In this document: one piece after another, positions 25,690 through 34,771 of the stretch | How positions within the stretch are numbered: position 1 is the stretch's first letter | How the letters are laid out: every line of letters begins with the position of its first letter | DNA from: Desertimonas sp963786985 | GTDB lineage: Bacteria; Actinomycetota; Acidimicrobiia; Acidimicrobiales; Ilumatobacteraceae | Reading direction: 5' to 3' | Length of the DNA: 64,000 bases | Assembly (NCBI GenBank): GCA_963786985.1 | Contig: CAWBBL010000036.1 | Location: 1 to 64,000, forward strand | The notes under the pieces: model-generated | Told to the model about the DNA's origin: nothing | Databases searched by the model: none | What the model saw: only the letters and a program-made list of their open reading frames with translations | Program-made: the position numbers and the translations under genes

Positions 25690-27420
25690 GTGCTGATCTC
25701 GCTCATCGTCCGATCGGTGCGTCCGTACGGCCGACGGGTGACCCTGATCATCGTCTTCCAGGCCGTCGCCACGATGGCGTCGCTGCAGCTGCCGAGCCTC
25801 AACGCCGACATCATCGACAACGGCGTGGCGACCGGCGACACCGGCTACATCGTCGGCGCCGGCGGGCAGATGTTGCTGCTCACGGTCGTGCAGATCGTCG
25901 CCTCGATCGCCGCCACCTGGTTCAGCGCCGGCGTGGCGATGGGGGTCGGGCGAGACCTGCGGGCAGGGATCTTCCACCACGTGGGGACGTTCTCGGCCCG
26001 GGAGATGGGTCGCTTCGGCGCCGCGTCGCTGATCACCCGCAACACCAACGATGTGCAGCAGGTGCAGATCCTCGTGCTGATGACGTTCACGATGCTCGTG
26101 ATGGCCCCGATCATGGCCGTCGGCGGGATCGTCATGGCGATGCGCGAGGGCTTCTCGCTGTCATGGCTGTTGCTCGTCAGCGTGCCGGCGCTGATCCTCG
26201 CCGTGGCCTTCATCGTCAGCCGGATGATCCCTGGCTTCCGGAAGGTGCAGGAGCGCACCGACGACGTCAACCGGGTGCTGCGCGAGCAGATCGCCGGGAT
26301 CAGGGTGGTCCGGGCGTTCGTCCGCGAGGACAGTGAGTCGGCCCGCTTCGCCACGTCCAACGACCAGCTCACCGACGCCTCCATCTGGGTCGGTCAGTGG
26401 ATGGCCCTGATGTTCCCGACGGTGATGTTCGTGTTCAACGTGTCGAGCGTGGCCGTGCTGTGGTTCGGCGCCGGCCCGGTGGACGACGGGTCGTTGCAGA
26501 TCGGCTCGCTCACTGCCTTCCTCAGCTACCTGATGCAGATCCTCATGGCGGTGATGATGGCCACGTTCGTGGCGGTGTTGGCGCCGCGTGCGTCGGTGTC
26601 CGCCGACCGCATCGGCGAGGTGCTGGCCACGAAGTCGTCGGTCGCCCCGCCGCAGAATCCGGTCACCGACGTCGTCATGCGTGGGCACGTCGAGCTTCGC
26701 GAGGTCACGTTCCACTACCCCGGTGCCGAGCTCGCCGTGCTCCGCGGCGTGTCCTTCGCCGCCGGTCCGGGACGCACGACGGCGATCATCGGCAGTACGG
26801 GCGCCGGCAAGACCACGTTGCTGAACCTCATCCCTCGCCTGTTCGACGTGACCGGCGGTGCCGTCCTCGTCGACGGTGTCGACGTCCGCACACTCGATCA
26901 GGACGTGCTGTGGAGCCGCATCGGTGTGGTCCCGCAGGCCGCCTACCTGTTCAACGGCACGATCGCCAGCAACCTGCGGTACGGGCTTCCCTCGGCGACC
27001 GAGGCGGAGATGTGGGACGCGCTGTCGGTCGCCCAGGCGGCCGACTTCGTGCGCGCCCTGCCCGACGGTCTGGAGGCGCCCGTCGCCCAGGGCGGCACGA
27101 ACTTCTCAGGTGGCCAGCGCCAGCGGCTGGCGATCGCCAGAGCACTGATCCGGCGGCCGGAGATCTACCTGTTCGACGATGCCTTCTCGGCGCTCGACCT
27201 CGGCACCGATGCCCGACTGCGCGCTGCCCTGGCGCCGCGGACCCGCGATGCTGCGGTGATCATCGTCGCCCAGCGAGTGTCGACGATCATCGGCGCCGAC
27301 GAGATCGTCGTCCTCGAGGATGGGCTCGTCGTTGGTCGCGGGACGCACGACGAGTTGCTGGCCGGGTGCCCGACCTACGCCGAGATCGTCGAGTCACAGG
27401 CGGCGAGTGAGGCGGCATGA
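25690..27420 (+). CDS. ABC exporter subunit, permease-ATPase half-transporter A
   Basis: 576 residues from a GTG. Six transmembrane helices (about 15-320) precede an ATPase domain with Walker A GSTGAGKTT, Q-loop GVVPQAAYLF, signature NFSGGQRQRLAIARA and Walker B YLFDDAFSALD. The residue after the Walker B Asp is Asp rather than the catalytic Glu, so this subunit contributes the impaired nucleotide site. It is coupled to the next gene by an ATGA overlap; the two should form a heterodimeric exporter of the multidrug/lipid type. The transported compound is unknown. Confidence 0.92.
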   Translation: MLISLIVRSVRPYGRRVTLIIVFQAVATMASLQLPSLNADIIDNGVATGDTGYIVGAGGQMLLLTVVQIVASIAATWFSAGVAMGVGRDLRAGIFHHVGTFSAREMGRFGAASLITRNTNDVQQVQILVLMTFTMLVMAPIMAVGGIVMAMREGFSLSWLLLVSVPALILAVAFIVSRMIPGFRKVQERTDDVNRVLREQIAGIRVVRAFVREDSESARFATSNDQLTDASIWVGQWMALMFPTVMFVFNVSSVAVLWFGAGPVDDGSLQIGSLTAFLSYLMQILMAVMMATFVAVLAPRASVSADRIGEVLATKSSVAPPQNPVTDVVMRGHVELREVTFHYPGAELAVLRGVSFAAGPGRTTAIIGSTGAGKTTLLNLIPRLFDVTGGAVLVDGVDVRTLDQDVLWSRIGVVPQAAYLFNGTIASNLRYGLPSATEAEMWDALSVAQAADFVRALPDGLEAPVAQGGTNFSGGQRQRLAIARALIRRPEIYLFDDAFSALDLGTDARLRAALAPRTRDAAVIIVAQRVSTIIGADEIVVLEDGLVVGRGTHDELLAGCPTYAEIVESQAASEAA

Positions 27421-29432
27421 GCGACGACGGCCAGTCGGAAACCCCCGCGCCCCGCTCGGCGGCGCGCTTGCCGGCGGCCGCCGCCGACGTGCAGCGCCGT
27501 GGCCCGATGGCCAACATCGCCGCGCCGACCGAGAAGGCCGTCCACTTCAAGTCGTCGCTGCGGCGCCTCCTGACCCGCTTGCGGCCGGAGCGCTTCGGTC
27601 TCGCTCTGGTGATCTCGCTCGCTGCGATCAGCGTCGGCCTCACCGTCGTCGGTCCGCGCATCCTCGGCGTCGCCACGGACATCATCTTCCGCGGCGTCAT
27701 CGGCGGCCGGATGCCCGCCGGCGAGAGCGTTGCTGAGGCGGAGGCCCGGCTGCGCAGCAGCGGCGAGGAACGCCTGGCGGATGTCGTCGGTGGGATGGAC
27801 GTCGTGCCCGGACGGGGCATCCAGTTCGACGAGTTGCGCAACATCCTGCTGCTCGCCCTCGTCCTGTACGTCATTGCCGCCGTGCTGGCGATGGTCCAGG
27901 GGCGGTTGCTCAACCGCATCGTCAACCGCGCCGTCCGCCAGCTGCGCGGCGATGTCGAGGCCAAGCTGCACCGGCTGCCGTTGAGCTATTTCGACCGCCT
28001 GCCGCGTGGCGAGATCCTCAGCCGGGCCACCAACGACATCGACAACATCCAACAGAGCATGCAGCAGACGCTCAGCCAACTGCTGATCTCGACGTTGACC
28101 GTGATCGGCGTCGTGGCGATGATGATCTCGATCTCGCCGTTGCTGGCATCGCTCGCCCTCGTGACGATCCCCCTCGTGATGGTCGTCACCCGCCAGATCG
28201 CCAAGCGCTCGAAGCGCAAGTTCATCGCGCAGTGGGCGCACACCGGACAGCTCAACGGGCAGATCGAAGAGACCTACAGCGGGCACTCCCTGGTCAAGGT
28301 GTTCGGCCGACAGCGCGAGGTCCAGGAGCGCTTCGACGCGGAGAACGAGCAGCTGTACCAGGCAAGCTTCGGCGCCCAGTTCATCTCCGGGTTGATCATG
28401 CCGACGACGATGTTCATCGGCAACCTCAACTACGTGGTGATCGCCGTGGTCGGTGGGTTGCGGGTGGCGTCGGGAGCCCTGACGCTCGGCGACGTGCAAG
28501 CCTTCGTGCAGTACTCGCGACAGTTCACTCAACCGCTCACCCAGGTTGCCTCGATGATGAACGTGCTGCAGTCCGGGGTCGCGTCCGCCGAGCGGGTGTT
28601 CGAGCTGCTCGACGCCACCGAGGAACGACCCGATCCACGTGAACCGGCAACGCTGAGCGCCGTGCGCGGCCACGTCGAGTTCGACGACGTCTCGTTCCGT
28701 TACGTCGCTGAGCGTCCGCTGATCGAGCACCTGTCGCTCGACGTCGCCCCCGGCCGGACGGTCGCCATCGTCGGACCGACCGGGGCCGGCAAGACGACGC
28801 TCGTCAACCTGATCATGCGCTTCTACGAGCTCGACGGTGGCGCCATCCGTCTCGATGGCGTCGACATCGCGACGATGCGGCGCAGCGACGTGCGCGGCGA
28901 GATCGGCATGGTCCTCCAGGACGCCTGGCTGTTCGGCGGCACGATTCGCGACAACATCGCCTACGGCGGCCACGGGGCGACGGACGAGGAGATCCTCGAG
29001 GCGGCGCGGATCAGCTACGTCGACCGCTTCGTGCACTCGCTCCCGGACGGCTACGACACCGTCGTCGACGACGAGGGCAGCAACCTCAGTGCCGGGGAGC
29101 GCCAGCTGCTCACCATCGCCAGGGCGTTCCTCGCCGACCCGGCGATCCTCATCCTCGACGAGGCGACGAGCTCGGTCGACACGCGCACCGAGGTGCTCGT
29201 GCAGCACGCCATGGCCGCGCTGCGTGCCGACCGCACGAGTTTCGTGATCGCCCACCGCTTGTCGACGATCCGTGACGCCGACACGATCCTCGTGATGGAG
29301 ACCGGCCGCATCGTCGAGCAGGGCAATCATGACGAGCTGCTCGAACGACGCGGCGCCTACTACCGCCTGTACAACGCCCAGTTCACCGCCCCACTCGTCG
29401 AGGAGGCGGAGCTCGCCGAAGCACCGGCCTGA
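27417..29432 (+). CDS. ABC exporter subunit, permease-ATPase half-transporter B
   Basis: 671 residues. A long N-terminal cytoplasmic segment and an extra loop (about 95-140) precede and interrupt the first helices of the transmembrane domain. The ATPase domain has Walker A GPTGAGKTT, an unusual signature NLSAGERQLLTIARA (LSAGE in place of LSGGQ), and Walker B ILILDEATSSVD with the catalytic Glu intact. Together with subunit A, this gives one competent ATP site and one degenerate site (Asp-substituted Walker B opposite LSAGE), the arrangement known from TM287/288 and BmrCD. The start overlaps the previous stop. Confidence 0.92.
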   Translation: MSDDGQSETPAPRSAARLPAAAADVQRRGPMANIAAPTEKAVHFKSSLRRLLTRLRPERFGLALVISLAAISVGLTVVGPRILGVATDIIFRGVIGGRMPAGESVAEAEARLRSSGEERLADVVGGMDVVPGRGIQFDELRNILLLALVLYVIAAVLAMVQGRLLNRIVNRAVRQLRGDVEAKLHRLPLSYFDRLPRGEILSRATNDIDNIQQSMQQTLSQLLISTLTVIGVVAMMISISPLLASLALVTIPLVMVVTRQIAKRSKRKFIAQWAHTGQLNGQIEETYSGHSLVKVFGRQREVQERFDAENEQLYQASFGAQFISGLIMPTTMFIGNLNYVVIAVVGGLRVASGALTLGDVQAFVQYSRQFTQPLTQVASMMNVLQSGVASAERVFELLDATEERPDPREPATLSAVRGHVEFDDVSFRYVAERPLIEHLSLDVAPGRTVAIVGPTGAGKTTLVNLIMRFYELDGGAIRLDGVDIATMRRSDVRGEIGMVLQDAWLFGGTIRDNIAYGGHGATDEEILEAARISYVDRFVHSLPDGYDTVVDDEGSNLSAGERQLLTIARAFLADPAILILDEATSSVDTRTEVLVQHAMAALRADRTSFVIAHRLSTIRDADTILVMETGRIVEQGNHDELLERRGAYYRLYNAQFTAPLVEEAELAEAPA

Positions 29433-29524
29433 CACGTGCCGCGAGCGCGGCGGGCGTGATCACCCGAAGCCGGGTTCACCGGCGGGGTCGTTGACGTGAC
29501 CCCTGAGAGGCGATCGCGCCGGAG

Positions 29525-29893
29525 TCATCGAGCCAACCCATCGAACAATTCGCTGACCCGTTCGGTGGGCCGGCCGATGAACGCCCGGTCGGCCGTGACG
29601 ATCAAGGGACGCTCCATCAGCTCCGGGTGCTCGGTGAGGATCGCCACGATGCCGTCGGTCGTCGCCAGGTCGTCGGCGACGATGTCCAGCTCGTTCCAGC
29701 GCTCCCGGCGCACGAGTCGAGCCGGTGGGTCGTCGAGCTTGGCGATGATCGCCCGCAGCTCGTCGGCCGTCGGGGGCACTTCCAGGTACTTGATGACGTC
29801 GATGGAGACGTCGTCGCCCGCTTCGTCGGCGATCTGCAGCGCCTGGCGGGACTTCGTGCATCGCGGGTTGTGGTACAGGGTGACGTCGGCCAT
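29525..29893 (-). CDS. ArsC/Spx-family thioredoxin-fold protein (arsenate reductase-like)
   Basis: 122 residues from ATG 29893 (ATG 29902 is three codons upstream). The N-terminal LYHNPRCTKSRQAL segment places the single active-site Cys at residue 12, as in glutaredoxin-dependent ArsC, and RPLIVTADRAFIGRP matches the C-terminal ArsC segment with its substrate-binding Arg. It may reduce arsenate or act as a YfgD-like reductase. No arsenic efflux gene is nearby, so a role in arsenic resistance is not supported by context. It is convergent with the ABC exporter. Confidence 0.87.
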   Translation of the reverse strand: MADVTLYHNPRCTKSRQALQIADEAGDDVSIDVIKYLEVPPTADELRAIIAKLDDPPARLVRRERWNELDIVADDLATTDGIVAILTEHPELMERPLIVTADRAFIGRPTERVSELFDGLAR

Positions 29894-30002
29894 GGGACAC
29901 ATTCAAGTCGGCCGCCGGATCTGACGATGACCATGACACCCCTTCTCTAGGGTCGTCGATACCGACATCTCCCTGGACTTCTGCTCACCCAGGGAGCAAC
30001 AG

Positions 30003-30455
30003 ATGGCTACTTACTGCCGGCGTACCGCCGAGCTCACGGGCATCTCGTCGAGCACTGCCCTGCCGACCGTGGTCGACTCGGCCGACGCCGCCCTCGCCGT
30101 CATCGCCACGGCGATGCACGATCCACCGCAACCCGAGGTCCTCGTCCTCGTCCTCGACAGCGACCTCGGCGGCCACGCCGTGGTCATCGTCGATGGCACC
30201 GATTCTCCGGACGCCGTCATCGACGTCGTCGAGCTGCTCGCCGAGGGAGCAGCCGAGGCCGGCAACCCCACCTCGTTCGTCGTCGCCGCCGTGCGCCCCG
30301 GATATGGACCACTGCCCGGCGACGCCGACCGCTGGCTGGAGCTCTGCGAGATCGCCGAGACCCACGGCTGCGAGCTCATCGACTGGTTCATCGTCAGCGA
30401 CGACGTCACGTGGTGCCCCCGCGACCTGCTCGCCGAGCCCCCGCGCTGGCCGTGA
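30003..30455 (+). CDS. Hypothetical protein, 150 aa
   Basis: Not confidently recognised. A good ribosome-binding site (GGGAGCAAC) precedes the ATG. The protein is acidic; its centre, EVLVLVLDSDLGGHAVVIVDG, and its end, CELIDWFIVSDDVTWCPRDLL, weakly recall the RadC/JAB fold seen in other actinobacterial hypotheticals, but the metal-binding HxH motif is absent. There is no signal peptide or membrane segment. It stands alone, with the ArsC-like gene divergent upstream and a family A repeat directly downstream. Confidence 0.6.
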   Translation: MATYCRRTAELTGISSSTALPTVVDSADAALAVIATAMHDPPQPEVLVLVLDSDLGGHAVVIVDGTDSPDAVIDVVELLAEGAAEAGNPTSFVVAAVRPGYGPLPGDADRWLELCEIAETHGCELIDWFIVSDDVTWCPRDLLAEPPRWP

Positions 30456-30483
30456 CCGCGACCGTGCGACCCGACCGGCAACT

Positions 30484-30550
30484 GGGGAGGATTCGTGTCA
30501 GGGCCCGACATGCACCTTCCCCACAACGGCGAATGACACGGATCTTCCCC
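30484..30550 (+). repeat. Three-arm dispersed repeat, family A, copy 3
   Basis: The most diverged copy: forward arm GGGGAGGATTCGTGTCAG at 30484-30501, a decayed middle arm CCCGACATGCACCTTCCCC at 30504-30522 and an intact reverse arm TGACACGGATCTTCCCC at 30534-30550. It lies between two convergent genes, so a terminator role is possible. Confidence 0.75.
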
Positions 30551-30583
30551 GGTTACGCGGCGGTGGCGGTGTTTCTGCGGCGC

Positions 30584-30871
30584 TCAGTCGCCGGTCGGCG
30601 TGGGCGCCCGACGCTGCGCCGGACTCAACCGCAGCCCGGCGGCCCGCAGGCGACGAACCAGCTCGCGGCTGTCGACCTCCAGGGCGCCCGCGGCCACCAC
30701 CTCGTCGCGCAGCTCCTCCGGTACGTCGTAGTGGTCGCCCTGGAACCCGCGGCGTGGAAACCCGACGGAAGCGGCGAAGTCGTGCAGTTCAGCGAGCGAC
30801 TCATCCGACACCAGATGGCACCAGCGCCGACCGCGCCACCACCACCGCGGCTGATCGACGAGTACCGCCAC
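30584..30871 (-). CDS. DUF4031 family protein
   Basis: 95 residues from the GTG at 30871 (AVLVDQPRWWWRGRRWCHLV). The triple-Trp motif followed by WCHLVSDESLAELHDFA and the GFPRRGFQGDHYDVP segment identify DUF4031, a small actinobacterial family often found next to HD-domain proteins. No reaction is known. Here too it is divergent from an HD-domain gene at 30964, with 92 bases between the starts. The longer upstream open frame is Arg-rich and not supported. Confidence 0.8.
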   Translation of the reverse strand: MAVLVDQPRWWWRGRRWCHLVSDESLAELHDFAASVGFPRRGFQGDHYDVPEELRDEVVAAGALEVDSRELVRRLRAAGLRLSPAQRRAPTPTGD

Positions 30872-30963
30872 GTTGCGCAGCCTCGCACAACTGCGCGCGG
30901 CGCCAACGGCTCTGTTCGCTGCCCCGTTGCACCGCGACCTCCTCCCGGCGACACTGACCAGCG

Positions 30964-31635
30964 GTGAGTGACGAGGTCGAGCTGCACATCGCCTGGGCCT
31001 CGATCGCCTCACCCGGGCCCCGATCGGCAGCGGTTCTCGAGGACCTCGTCGGACGCCATCGGCAGCCCCACCGTCGTTACCACGGAGTGCGTCACGTCGT
31101 GTGGGTGCTGCGCCATACCCGCCGCCTGGAGGCGGCGATCCCCGAGTGCGCAGCCGGGCTGCCCGGCTACGACGCGGCGATCGTCACCGCGGCGGCGTGC
31201 TTCCACGACGCGGTGTACGAACCGAGCGCCGCCGACAACGAGGAGCGCAGCGCACGCCTCGCCGAAACCCAGCTGGCTTCGCTCGACTGGCCGACCGAGC
31301 GGTGTGCCGTCGTCGCCGAGCTGGTCAGGGCGACGGCGGGGCACCTCGCCGACGGCGACGTCACCGCCGCGCCGGCACGGTGGGAGGAGCAGGTGCTCCT
31401 CGACGCCGACCTGGCCGTGCTCGGTGCCGACCCGGCGGGCTACGCCGCCTACGTCACCGGCGTGCGCGGTGAGTACGCCCACCTGTCGACCGCCGACTGG
31501 GCAACGGGACGAGCGAATGTCCTCGAACGCTTGCTGGCGCGCCGGTCGCTGTACCTGACCGAACCTGCCCGCTCGTGGTGGGGTGCGCGTGCTCGCGCCA
31601 ACCTCACCGCCGAGCTGGCCGGCCTCGGGCGCTGA
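30964..31635 (+). CDS. HD-domain metal-dependent phosphohydrolase-like protein
   Basis: 223 residues from a GTG. The HD metal-binding pattern is visible as YHGVRH (His40 and His44) followed by CFHDAVYEP with the His81-Asp82 pair. This matches the family of predicted HD phosphohydrolases of actinobacteria with RRYHGVRHV-type motifs, often called N-methyl-D-aspartate receptor NMDAR2C subunit-like by automated pipelines, a name without functional meaning. Substrate is probably a nucleotide or phosphate ester. It is divergent from the DUF4031 gene and nearly touches the convergent F420-oxidoreductase gene, seven bases apart. Confidence 0.82.
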   Translation: MSDEVELHIAWASIASPGPRSAAVLEDLVGRHRQPHRRYHGVRHVVWVLRHTRRLEAAIPECAAGLPGYDAAIVTAAACFHDAVYEPSAADNEERSARLAETQLASLDWPTERCAVVAELVRATAGHLADGDVTAAPARWEEQVLLDADLAVLGADPAGYAAYVTGVRGEYAHLSTADWATGRANVLERLLARRSLYLTEPARSWWGARARANLTAELAGLGR

Positions 31636-31641
31636 CGCCGG

Positions 31642-32691
31642 CTACAGCAGGGCGCGTAGCTGGTCGATCGTGGCGACCGGATCGGGGGTCACGGGCATCA
31701 CCTGGAGGTGGGTGACGCCGGCCTGGCGATGGGCGGCAATGCGTTCGGCGACGTCGCCGGCCGAGCCGACGAGGTTCGTGTTGACGAGCATCTCCCGCGG
31801 GACGAGGCGGGCAGCTTCGGCCTTGTGGCCGTCGAGGTAGAGGTCCTGGATCTCCTTGGCCTCGCGCTCGTAGCCGTACCGCGCGGCCAGCTCGGTGTAG
31901 AAGTTCTGGCCGCGGGCGCCCATCCCACCGATGTACAGCGCATACGACGGACGGGCGAGGTCGAGCACGGCGTCGGCTCCCGGACCGGCGTACTCGTCGC
32001 CGATGGCGAGCATTCCGCCGGCGGAGATCTGCAGCGGGCCGAGGGCTGGATCGCGTTCGGCGAGGCCGCGGGCGAGGTCGGCGCCCCAGACGTCGGCGAA
32101 CTTCGTGGGGTCGAAGAAGTAGAAGATCGGCAGCCAGCCGTCGGCGACACGTGCCGTGGCGGCGACGCTGTTGCCCTTCATGCTCGCCCAGAAGATCGGA
32201 ACCTCCGACCGTACGGGGTGGTTGATGATCTTCAGCTTCTTGCCGAGACCGGTGCCCTCGCCGGCCGGCAGCGGGATGTGCACCGTCGGGCCGTCGTAGA
32301 CGACCGGCTCGCGGCGCAGGACGAGGCGGCACACGTTGATGTAGTCGATGATCCGGGCCATCGGCTTGTCGTACGGGACGCCGTGGAATCCCTCGATCAC
32401 CTGCGGCCCCGACGCGCCGAGACCGAGCACGAAGCGCCCGCCGGTGACGAAGTCACAACCGGCGGCGGTCTGGGCGACCGCCGCCGCCGTGCGTGAGTAC
32501 ACGTTGATGATCCCGGTGCCGATCTGGATCGTCGACGTCTTGGCGGCGAGGTAGCCGATCAGACTGATCGAATCGAACGAGTAGGCCTCGGCCACCCACA
32601 CGAGGTCGACGCCGGCGCGCTCGAGATCCTGGGCCAGCGCCACGTCGGCGTGGAAGTCCCCCGAGTAGTTGATCGTCATCGCCAACTTCAT
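31642..32691 (-). CDS. LLM-class F420-dependent oxidoreductase
   Basis: 349 residues from the ATG at 32691, which overlaps the LarE stop (ATGA). The luciferase-like TIM barrel is evident: MKLAMTINYSG at the start, LVWVAEAYSFDSIS, IQIGTGIINVYSRTA, and FVLGLGASGPQVIEG, the family's Ser/Gly-rich cofactor segment. Such enzymes transfer hydride between coenzyme F420 and diverse substrates. It is last of a three-gene minus-strand unit (glycosyltransferase, larE, this gene) linked by 4-base overlaps. The substrate is unknown; no functional link to LarE is known. Confidence 0.88.
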   Translation of the reverse strand: MKLAMTINYSGDFHADVALAQDLERAGVDLVWVAEAYSFDSISLIGYLAAKTSTIQIGTGIINVYSRTAAAVAQTAAGCDFVTGGRFVLGLGASGPQVIEGFHGVPYDKPMARIIDYINVCRLVLRREPVVYDGPTVHIPLPAGEGTGLGKKLKIINHPVRSEVPIFWASMKGNSVAATARVADGWLPIFYFFDPTKFADVWGADLARGLAERDPALGPLQISAGGMLAIGDEYAGPGADAVLDLARPSYALYIGGMGARGQNFYTELAARYGYEREAKEIQDLYLDGHKAEAARLVPREMLVNTNLVGSAGDVAERIAAHRQAGVTHLQVMPVTPDPVATIDQLRALL

Positions 32692-33503
32692 GGCGAGCGA
32701 CGGTAGTGGTGGGTGACGCTGCTCGTACTGCCGGAGCGGAAGCCCTCGAGGTCGAGCGTGACGTAGCGATAGCCGAGCGGACGGAGGGCGGCGACAATGT
32801 CGTCGCGTCGCTCGACGGCCGCGGCGAGGTCGTCGGAGTCGACCTCGATGCGCGCCGTGTCGCCGTGGTGGCGGACGCGCAGTTGGGCGAAGCCGAGGGC
32901 GCGCACGGCCGCTTCGGCGCGGTCGATCGTCGTGAGCAGTTCGACGGTGACACCGGTACCGGTTGGCACGCGGCTCGCCAGGCACGCCGCGGCCGGCTTG
33001 TCCCACGTGCGCAGGTCGAGGCGACGCGACGCGTCCCGTACGTCCTGCTTGGTGAACCCGGCGGTGACCAGCGGGAACGCCGCCCCGGCCGCGGCGGCGG
33101 CGCGCTGGCCGGGGCGGTGATCGGAGAGGTCGTCCATGTTCACGCCGAGAACAACGGTGGCGTCCTCTGACGCGGCGATCGGGGTGAGCACCTCCATCAG
33201 CGCCGCCTTGCAGTGGTAGCAGCGCTCGGCGTCGTTCACGCGGTAGGCAGCGCGCTCGAGCTCGTCCGTTTTCACCGGCTCCCAGCGCAACCCCCACTCG
33301 CTGCTCAGCCGTCGGCAGTCGTCGAGCTCGGCCGTGGCCAACGACGGCGACACGGCAGTGACCGCCAAGGCGGAGCGGGCGCCGAGTGTTCGCGTGGCGA
33401 CGGCGGCGAGGAATGCTGAGTCGGCTCCCCCACTGAAGGCCACGACGACTCGACGGAGTCGCCGCAACTCGGCCTGCAGGGCGTCGAGCTTGACGTCGTT
33501 CAC
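32688..33503 (-). CDS. larE: ATP-dependent sacrificial sulfur transferase LarE
   Basis: 271 residues from a GTG overlapping the glycosyltransferase stop (GTGA). The PP-loop SGGADSAFLAAV (about 24-35) binds ATP; Cys95 and Cys98 in CYHCK and Cys174 in AAACLASRVPTG are conserved in the family, the last being the sacrificial sulfur donor position in Lactobacillus LarE. LarE sulfurates the pyridinium biscarboxylate precursor of the nickel-pincer nucleotide used by lactate racemase and related enzymes. No larB, larC or larA is in the window, so partners must be elsewhere or it has another target. Confidence 0.88.
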   Translation of the reverse strand: MNDVKLDALQAELRRLRRVVVAFSGGADSAFLAAVATRTLGARSALAVTAVSPSLATAELDDCRRLSSEWGLRWEPVKTDELERAAYRVNDAERCYHCKAALMEVLTPIAASEDATVVLGVNMDDLSDHRPGQRAAAAAGAAFPLVTAGFTKQDVRDASRRLDLRTWDKPAAACLASRVPTGTGVTVELLTTIDRAEAAVRALGFAQLRVRHHGDTARIEVDSDDLAAAVERRDDIVAALRPLGYRYVTLDLEGFRSGSTSSVTHHYRRSP

Positions 33504-34750
33504 GACACGAGTGTGCCGTGTCGGCGACGTCCGAGCACCGCATCGATGGCGACGGCGGACAGGAGCACGACTGACGGCTCGGCGGGGGCCCGGATACGGT
33601 GCGCTCCGTAGAACAGCACGGCGGTCAGCAGAACGGCGGCGCAGGGGACGACCACCCACCACCGCGCTCCGATGCCCGCTCGCGACAGAACGCTCCAGCC
33701 GGCGACGGCGGCAATGGCCAGCCCCCACCAGGCGGCGATCCCGGCCCAGACGGCCCAGCGGGCCTTCTCCTCGCCGACGTCGAGGGTGACGAGCGAGCCG
33801 AGGCCGTACACGTCGAGAAGACGGCCGGCCCGGGCAGCAACCACGACGGGAACGCGGCCGGGATGCTCCGCCACGTAGTCGAACGCCGCGTCCCGACGCT
33901 GCTGGGAACGCTCCGACGCGTCGGGACCGGCCTCCAGCGGCCCCAGGCAGCGCAGGTCCCAACCGCCGACGTCGTCGTAGTAGGAGATGTCGCAGTTGGC
34001 CCCGAGCAGCGTGTTGCCGTCGTTCGTGCTCAGCAGCACCGGCTCGTCGAACCGTGACAGGTTGTAGACGCTCCACGGCACGAGGGTCGCGACGCCGACG
34101 GAGACGATCGCCACGGTCGGCCAGATCGACAACCGACGGCGACGGCAACTCAGCAACGACACGATGGCGAAGCCGGGGATCAGCAGGGCGATCTCGCTGC
34201 GCGTCAAGGCACCGAGGCCGGTGAGCAGGCCGAGCAGTGCTCCTGATCGGACAGTCGGGTTGGCGTGGTGGCCGACGGCGACGAACAGTGCCAGGGCGAC
34301 GAGGAGGATCGCCAGGGGCTCCGACATCACCAGCGAGTCGTTGATCCACAGGTTCGGATAGACGGCGGCGATCGCCGCGGCGATCAGGCCGGTTCGTTCG
34401 GCGGCAGCGACCCCCATCGGGCCGGCGAGCCGGCGCCCGGTGAGGCCGATGACCAGCACGGTCGTGATCCCGAGCAACGTCATCGCCAGGCGCTGCAGGA
34501 ACACGGAGTCGCCGGCACCGATGCTCCACGGCGTGAGGTACAGCGACGTCAGCATCCCGTGCTCGGCGCCGGGCTGACCGGTCAGCGCGTCCTCGAACCA
34601 CTGGCCCTCGGAGTTCAGGCCGGCTTGGATCGAGAAGTAGATCGAATCGTTGAGCAGCAACGGTTGGTCGGCCTTGGCGACGATCAAGTACCCGACCCGC
34701 CAGGCGGCTCCGAGGGCGGTGATCAGCAGCAAACGCCCGCGGAAACCCAC
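33500..34750 (-). CDS. GT39/ArnT-like integral membrane glycosyltransferase
   Basis: 416 residues with about ten hydrophobic helices. The first periplasmic loop carries LLLNDSIYFSIQAG, with the Asp expected in GT-C enzymes, and the segment ALTRSEIALLIPGFAIV is typical of dolichyl-phosphate-mannose or polyprenyl-phosphate-sugar-dependent transferases. It would move a sugar from a lipid carrier to a protein or cell-envelope acceptor on the outer face of the membrane. It overlaps larE by four bases. A soluble loop (about 240-295) precedes the last helices. Confidence 0.82.
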   Translation of the reverse strand: MGFRGRLLLITALGAAWRVGYLIVAKADQPLLLNDSIYFSIQAGLNSEGQWFEDALTGQPGAEHGMLTSLYLTPWSIGAGDSVFLQRLAMTLLGITTVLVIGLTGRRLAGPMGVAAAERTGLIAAAIAAVYPNLWINDSLVMSEPLAILLVALALFVAVGHHANPTVRSGALLGLLTGLGALTRSEIALLIPGFAIVSLLSCRRRRLSIWPTVAIVSVGVATLVPWSVYNLSRFDEPVLLSTNDGNTLLGANCDISYYDDVGGWDLRCLGPLEAGPDASERSQQRRDAAFDYVAEHPGRVPVVVAARAGRLLDVYGLGSLVTLDVGEEKARWAVWAGIAAWWGLAIAAVAGWSVLSRAGIGARWWVVVPCAAVLLTAVLFYGAHRIRAPAEPSVVLLSAVAIDAVLGRRRHGTLVS

Positions 34751-34771
34751 GGCCGGCCAACGTACCTGTGG

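Noticed and set aside
27375..29435. A 686-residue minus-strand open frame opposite the ABC exporter
   Set aside because: Shadow of the plus-strand half-transporter; composition is dominated by Asp, Val, Arg and His with no motif.
30584..31012. A 142-residue version of the DUF4031 protein
   Set aside because: The extra N-terminal part is Arg-rich and overlaps the divergent HD-domain gene; the family starts at the AVLVDQPRWWW segment.
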